Source of the DNA: JAKOQB01 sp050258235
Lineage (GTDB): Bacteria > Pseudomonadota > Gammaproteobacteria > Burkholderiales > Burkholderiaceae_F
Direction: 5' to 3'
NCBI GenBank assembly: GCA_050258235.1
Contig: JBLMYK010000326.1
Location: 1 to 18,736 of the forward strand
Length of the DNA: 18,736 nt
Below, piece by piece: positions 14,990-18,736 of the stretch. Both the position numbers and the translations under genes were made by a program. A model generated the notes under the pieces. The model did not search any database and was not told the DNA's origin. It worked only from the letters and a program-made list of their open reading frames with translations. Each line of letters opens with the position of its first letter. Position 1 is the first letter of the stretch.

Positions 14990-15961
14990 ATGGCACGCAA
15001 GAGCTTCATGTATTCCATGCTGGAGGCGGTCCAGTACGAGATGCGCCAGGACAAGAACATGGTCTGGATCTTCGAGCTGACGCCGCCGGTGGCATCGACG
15101 CCCGGCAAGCCGGTGATCAACCTCGAAACGGAGTTCGGACGCAAGCGCGTCGTGAACACCGGCATTGACGAGATGTGGATGGCCTCGTGCACGCTCGGCG
15201 CGGGACTGGCCGGCAGCAAGGCCGTCACCTACATCCCGTACCAGGGCAACTGCATGTGCTTCCAGATCATCCAGAACCACGCCGGCAAGCTGCGCAGCAT
15301 GACCGGCGGCGCGGCGAACATGCCGATCGTGTTCCTGCTCGAGATGACCGGGCAGACGCCGGGGTTCGCCGGACAGCACTCCGACTACGAGATCGACACC
15401 TACTACGCGCACATCCCGGGCGTGAAGACCATCGTGCCGTCGACGCCGACGGACGCGAAGGGGATGATGACAGCGGCGATCCGCGATCCCAACCCGGTGT
15501 GCTTCCTGTACGCGGCAGGCCTGCGCGAGCTGATCGAGGACGTGCCGGATGAACCGTTCGTGACGCCGCTCGACAAGGCGGCGGTGCGCACCACCGGCGG
15601 AGACATCACGATCGTCGGCTCGGGCGGCGGCATGCCCGAAGTGCTGGCCGCCGCCGAGCGCCTGCAGAAGATGGGCATGAAGGTAGAGACGATCGACCTG
15701 CGCTGCCTGAAGCCGATGGACACCGAAACCCTGGTGAACTCGGTACGCAAGACGAAGCGGCTGCTGACGGTCGACCAGTCGTACTACACGCTGTGCCCGG
15801 GCGCCGAAGTCATCGCCCGCGTGGCGGAGAACGTCGATGGCGCACGCTACAAGCGAGTCGCCTTCCCCGATGCCCCGCCGCCGGCTGCGCCGGAGATGTT
15901 CCTCTGGATGCGGCCGAATGCCGACCACGTCGTGGCCGCGGCCAAGAAACTGGTCGGCTGA
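14990..15961 (+). CDS. ThDP-dependent dehydrogenase E1 component, beta subunit
   Basis: A 323-residue E1-beta, the usual size. The conserved glutamate that activates ThDP is probably E61 in NTGIDEMWM. Family landmarks follow: AGQHSDYEI (127-135, with H130), YYAHIPGVKTIVPSTPTDAKG (138-158), VTIVG-like DITIVGSGGG, and the C-terminal domain with IDLRCLKPMDTETLVNSVRKT (235-255). The usual C-terminal-domain VDE reads VDQ (261-263). There is no signal peptide or membrane segment, so if the complex is periplasmic, beta must ride out bound to the Tat-targeted alpha. The start at 14990 has GAGGAGG 6 bases upstream. The open frame begins earlier at 14942, but that part overlaps alpha. No E2 (lipoyl acyltransferase) or E3 gene is seen in the window. 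Confidence 0.93.
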   Translation: MARKSFMYSMLEAVQYEMRQDKNMVWIFELTPPVASTPGKPVINLETEFGRKRVVNTGIDEMWMASCTLGAGLAGSKAVTYIPYQGNCMCFQIIQNHAGKLRSMTGGAANMPIVFLLEMTGQTPGFAGQHSDYEIDTYYAHIPGVKTIVPSTPTDAKGMMTAAIRDPNPVCFLYAAGLRELIEDVPDEPFVTPLDKAAVRTTGGDITIVGSGGGMPEVLAAAERLQKMGMKVETIDLRCLKPMDTETLVNSVRKTKRLLTVDQSYYTLCPGAEVIARVAENVDGARYKRVAFPDAPPPAAPEMFLWMRPNADHVVAAAKKLVG

Positions 15962-15963
15962 CG

Positions 15964-16287
15964 ATGGACGCGGCGGTCGGAGAGTCGGCAGCGCCGTTGC
16001 CTGGCACCAGCCAGGCAGCGGGCGCGACCTGCACGAACTGCGGCAGCGCCGACCTGCAGGCGCGCCAGGTTCGCTCGGCCTTCTGGCAGGACGACCGGCT
16101 GGTGGTCGTCGAAGACATCCCGGCGATGGTTTGCGTCGCCTGCGGCGAGCGGTTCTACGATGACACCACCGCGATCGTGCTCGACCTGCTGCACGGTGAA
16201 CGGTTTCCGCCCGAGAAGGCGCGCGGCGAGATGCGCGTGCCTGTGTTCTCGTTCGCGGACCGGATTGCGGAAAAGGTCCAGCGATGA
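15964..16287 (+). CDS. YgiT-type zinc-finger protein (MqsA N-terminal-like), stand-alone
   Basis: A 107-residue protein with two CxxC pairs: C23/C26 (CTNCG) and C57/C60 (CVACGERF). This is the YgiT-type zinc ribbon found at the N-terminus of the MqsA antitoxin. The DNA-binding helix-turn-helix of MqsA is absent and no MqsR-like toxin gene lies beside it, so an antitoxin role is not supported. There is no signal peptide, so it should be cytoplasmic. It starts 2 bp after the E1-beta stop and overlaps the first cytochrome gene by four bases (ATGA), which puts it firmly inside the operon. A role as assembly factor or metal/redox-sensitive chaperone for the exported complex is a guess. Confidence 0.8.
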   Translation: MDAAVGESAAPLPGTSQAAGATCTNCGSADLQARQVRSAFWQDDRLVVVEDIPAMVCVACGERFYDDTTAIVLDLLHGERFPPEKARGEMRVPVFSFADRIAEKVQR

Positions 16288-16853
16288 GCAGCGTCCGGTC
16301 CAAGGTGCGCTGGCTGCTCGCGCTCGCCGGCGCGCTGGTCCTCGTCGCGGCGCAGGCCGCCGGCGAGGACTACGGATTCATGCCCAAGGGCGGCAAGACG
16401 CTGCTGCTGGAACTGCTCGGGCCGGGGCCGAACGCGCAGGAGTTCCGCACGATCGCGCTGGCCAAGCGCAGCGAAACCCAGTGGCGCGAGTTCGTCGCTG
16501 CGCGCGCCAAGTCGATGCCCGAGCGCCAACTCGCCACGCTGGCCGCGTATCTGTCGGTCAACCTGCCGCTGCCGGCGCCGGCGGTGGACGATGCGATCAA
16601 GCGCAACGATGTGGCCGCCGCGCTGCCCCCGGACGGGAGGGAGCTGGCCTGGAACCAGTGCCAGTTCTGCCACTCGCTGTTCACCAGCCACCTGACGCAG
16701 GAACGCGAAGCGCAGGGCTGGCGCAACATGTTCGAGTCGCCGTTTCACCGCGAACTGAAGATGAGCCCGCAGCAACGCGAGGAGTTCGCACGCTACTCGG
16801 CGCTGAACATGCCGATGAAGATCGATGATGTACCGCGCGAGCTGCGTTTCTGA
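16284..16853 (+). CDS. Periplasmic mono-heme cytochrome c, paralogue 1
   Basis: A 189-residue protein with a Sec signal peptide (residues 1-26, cleavage near AQAAG). There is one heme-attachment site, CQFCH (126-130). The protein is an internal duplication: residues 61-105 (W67, LAAYLSVNLPLP) align with 140-187 (W146, FARYSALNMPM), but only the second half carries a CxxCH. Candidate sixth ligands are M176 or M178 in NMPM and H155, the latter conserved in the next gene's product. It should act in the periplasm as an electron carrier. It is 30-40% similar by eye to the following cytochrome, with shared ends PIDDVP/KIDDVP plus xELR. Its position just after the E1 genes suggests it accepts electrons from them. 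Confidence 0.88.
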   Translation: MSSVRSKVRWLLALAGALVLVAAQAAGEDYGFMPKGGKTLLLELLGPGPNAQEFRTIALAKRSETQWREFVAARAKSMPERQLATLAAYLSVNLPLPAPAVDDAIKRNDVAAALPPDGRELAWNQCQFCHSLFTSHLTQEREAQGWRNMFESPFHRELKMSPQQREEFARYSALNMPMKIDDVPRELRF

Positions 16854-16866
16854 TCGAGAGCACACC

Positions 16867-17490
16867 ATGAGATTTCTCCACCCCTCGACACGCGTCGCAC
16901 TGATCGCGCTGCTTGCACTGCTCGTGCTCGCCGTGCTGCTTCTGTGGCCGCGCGCCGCACGGCCTGCCGGCGATGTCTTCGCCTTCATCCCCGACGGCGG
17001 CCGCACGCTGCTGGCGAAGACGCTTGCCGCCCGTCCGTCCGTGGACGAGGTGCGTGCGCTGTTGAGCGGCAAGCGCTCGCGCGACGAGTGGGTGAAATAT
17101 CTGCGCGAGCACGGCAAGGCGCTGCCCGGGCTGCAGCGTCTCAACGACAAGCAGATGCTGACACTGGCCGACTACCTGTCGTTCAACATGCCGTTGCCGG
17201 CCGGCAAGGTTCCCGCCGACTTCGCGCGCGCCAACTGGGAGAAGGTGCTTCCGTTGGACGGCAAGGACATGGCGCTGGACTACTGCCAGGGCTGCCACAT
17301 CATCACGGTCGTCGTTACGCAGGACCGCCCACGCGACCATTGGCTGGGAACCTTGAACAAGCCCAGCCACGTGCAGATCAAGCTGAACAAGGAGCAACGC
17401 GAGGCGCTGGTGAGCTACCTGGTGCTGAATGCGGCGATCCCGATCGACGACGTGCCGCAGGAGTTGCGCGCCGGGGGCGCGACCTACTGA
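16867..17490 (+). CDS. Mono-heme cytochrome c, paralogue 2, possibly membrane-anchored
   Basis: A 207-residue protein. Residues 10-27 form a long hydrophobic stretch ending in WPRAARPAG, which could be an uncleaved anchor or a signal peptide. One heme site, CQGCH (140-144), lies in PLDGKDMALDYCQGCH. As in paralogue 1, a heme-free first half (about 67-118, with W75, LADYLSFNMPLP) aligns with the heme half (about 152-200, with W159, LVSYLVLNAAIPIDDVP). No methionine follows the CxxCH, so the sixth ligand cannot be a C-terminal Met; H168, aligned with H155 of paralogue 1, is a candidate. The ATG at 16867 was chosen over 16825 because the latter overlaps the previous gene and precedes a non-signal stretch. 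It may relay electrons from paralogue 1 to the membrane chain. Confidence 0.87.
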   Translation: MRFLHPSTRVALIALLALLVLAVLLLWPRAARPAGDVFAFIPDGGRTLLAKTLAARPSVDEVRALLSGKRSRDEWVKYLREHGKALPGLQRLNDKQMLTLADYLSFNMPLPAGKVPADFARANWEKVLPLDGKDMALDYCQGCHIITVVVTQDRPRDHWLGTLNKPSHVQIKLNKEQREALVSYLVLNAAIPIDDVPQELRAGGATY

Positions 17491-17497
17491 GAATCCA

Positions 17498-17521
17498 CCG
17501 CGCGGGCGCCGGCGCGGGAGG
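17498..17521 (+). promoter_or_regulatory. Hairpin that overlaps the ribosome binding site of the MBOAT gene
   Basis: CCGCGC (17498-17503) can pair with GCGCGG (17512-17517) across an 8-base loop. The 3' arm runs into GGGAGG (17516-17521), the ribosome binding site lying 8 bases before the ATG at 17530. It may lower or control translation of the last gene seen; no T-run follows, so it is not a terminator. Confidence 0.35.
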
Positions 17522-17529
17522 TGGCGCAG

Positions 17530-18736
17530 ATGCTGTTCACCTCGCTCGAGTTCTTCGTCTTTCTCCCGCTCACGCTGGTCGTGTTCGCACTGCTGCCGGC
17601 GCAGCGATGCTGGATCGCGCTGCTGATCGCGAGCTACTTCTTCTATGGCTTCAACCGGCCACTCAATCTCGTCTACCTCGGCGGCGTGACGCTGGTCGTG
17701 CTCGCTTGCGGCTGGTCGCTGGGTCGCGCCACGCGCCGGGCGACTCGCCTCGCGCTGCTGACCGGTGGCCTGCTCGCGGTGCTGGGCTCGCTCGCCGCGT
17801 TCAAGTTCTACGACTTCGCCGCCGGCGAGCTCGAGCAACTGGCCGGCGAACTGCTCGGGCAGGATTCCGGGATCGCACTGCCGCGGCTGGGGGTCAATGC
17901 GCCGGCCGGATATTCCTTCTACGCGTTCTCGGCTGCGAGCTACCTGATCGACACGTACGCCGGGCGCCTGGGTCGGCAGCACGGCGGCCATGTGGCGCTG
18001 TATGTCGCGCATTTCCCGAAGATCTTCGCCGGCCCGATCGAGCGCGCTACCACCTTCCTGCCGCAACTCGCCGACGGCCTGCGCGCCGACCCCGAGCGCT
18101 TCGTGCGCGGGCTGCAGCTGATCGGCTGGGGCCTGTTCAAGAAGGTCGTGATCGCCGACAACCTGGCGCCGATCGTGGACAAGAGCTTCAACATCGCCGC
18201 GTTTGCCTCGCCGATCGACCTGCTGATCGCGATCTACTTCTTCGCGTTCCAGATCTATTGCGATTTCTCCGGCTACGCCGACATCGCGATCGGCATCTCG
18301 CTGCTGTTCGGACTTCAGCTGATGGAGAACTTCCGCCGGCCGTATCTGGCGCGCAGCACGGCCGAGTTCTGGAGCGACCGCTGGCACATCTCGCTCGGCC
18401 GCTGGTTCCGCGACTACCTGTTCATTCCGCTCGGCGGCAGTCGCGCCGGTGCGCTGCGCCTGTACCTGAACCTGATGCTGGTGTTCCTAGTCAGCGGGCT
18501 CTGGCACGCGGGGCTCGGCTTCGGCGTCGGCTGGACCTTCCTCATCTGGGGCGCGCTGAACGGCGCCTATCAATGGGGTGGCGTCGCGTCGCGGCCGCTT
18601 TGGCGCCGCCTTGGTGAACGGCTGCCGCGCGTGCGCGACAGCACCGTGCTGCTCGTGCTGCGCGTGCTGCTGACTTTCCACCTGATTCTCGTCACCTGGG
18701 TCTTCTTCCGCGCCAAGACAGTCAACGATGCGTGGC
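17530..18736 (+). CDS. MBOAT-family membrane O-acyltransferase (AlgI/DltB-like), 3' end cut by window
   Basis: 402 codons are present and the frame is still open at the window edge; family members run to about 470-520 residues. The protein is polytopic, starting with MLFTSLEFFVFLPLT, a typical MBOAT opening. Landmarks are PAGYSFYAFSAASYLID (125-141), FPKIFAGPIERATTF (162-176), YCDFSGYADIAIG (243-255), WHISLGRWFRDYLFIPLGGS (285-304) and the invariant histidine H326 in VSGLWHAG. Such proteins take an acyl group from a cytoplasmic donor and pass it across the membrane to a periplasmic acceptor, often a polysaccharide or teichoic acid, usually with an SGNH/AlgJ-like partner. That partner, if present, would be downstream, outside the window. 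Being last in the E1-cytochrome operon (39 bp gap) is unusual. Confidence 0.93.
   Translation, partial: MLFTSLEFFVFLPLTLVVFALLPAQRCWIALLIASYFFYGFNRPLNLVYLGGVTLVVLACGWSLGRATRRATRLALLTGGLLAVLGSLAAFKFYDFAAGELEQLAGELLGQDSGIALPRLGVNAPAGYSFYAFSAASYLIDTYAGRLGRQHGGHVALYVAHFPKIFAGPIERATTFLPQLADGLRADPERFVRGLQLIGWGLFKKVVIADNLAPIVDKSFNIAAFASPIDLLIAIYFFAFQIYCDFSGYADIAIGISLLFGLQLMENFRRPYLARSTAEFWSDRWHISLGRWFRDYLFIPLGGSRAGALRLYLNLMLVFLVSGLWHAGLGFGVGWTFLIWGALNGAYQWGGVASRPLWRRLGERLPRVRDSTVLLVLRVLLTFHLILVTWVFFRAKTVNDAW

Noticed and set aside
15964..16287. MqsRA-type toxin-antitoxin module
   Set aside because: Only the zinc ribbon is present; there is no helix-turn-helix and no adjacent MqsR-like toxin.

Overview
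The window is GC-rich bacterial chromosome (roughly two thirds G+C by eye) with short intergenic gaps and many GTG or ATG starts. It carries no tRNA, rRNA, CRISPR array, insertion sequence or phage gene that I could find. The gene set points to a Gram-negative proteobacterium, most likely a betaproteobacterium of the Burkholderiales type. The basis is the moxR-DUF58-TgpA cluster, an MltB-type lytic transglycosylase, an alginate-acetylase-like MBOAT protein and periplasmic c-type cytochromes. The taxon is an inference, because there is no rRNA to check.

Layout. Positions 1-197 hold the tail of a GlcG/HbpS-type heme-binding protein. Positions 199-1497 (minus) hold a UMF1/Atg22-like MFS transporter, divergent from an Lrp/AsnC regulator (1551-2018). 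Downstream of the regulator is a large two-domain enzyme (2188-4404) that joins an ornithine aminotransferase to an arginine dihydrolase/deiminase-like domain. It is probably a one-polypeptide route from arginine to glutamate semialdehyde. A small unknown membrane protein follows (4557-5105). A minus-strand operon (8508 to 5121) encodes an HDAC-superfamily deacetylase, an acyl-CoA synthetase and an ECHDC3-like crotonase. Divergent from it is a plus-strand cluster of a MoxR ATPase, a DUF58 protein, a TgpA-like transglutaminase and a lytic transglycosylase (8547-13579), which fits envelope work.

The most unusual part is the last 5 kb, a tight plus-strand operon starting at 13753. It encodes the alpha and beta E1 subunits of a thiamine-diphosphate 2-oxoacid/acetoin dehydrogenase, a YgiT-type zinc-finger protein, two paralogous mono-heme cytochromes c and an MBOAT O-acyltransferase cut by the window edge. 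The alpha subunit carries a convincing twin-arginine (Tat) signal with an AxA cleavage site, while beta has no leader. No E2 or E3 gene is present in the window. Together these suggest that a ThDP dehydrogenase is folded and loaded with cofactor in the cytoplasm, exported as an alpha-beta complex, and passes electrons to cytochrome c instead of lipoamide. This is an inference from sequence and context; I know of no described system of this kind.
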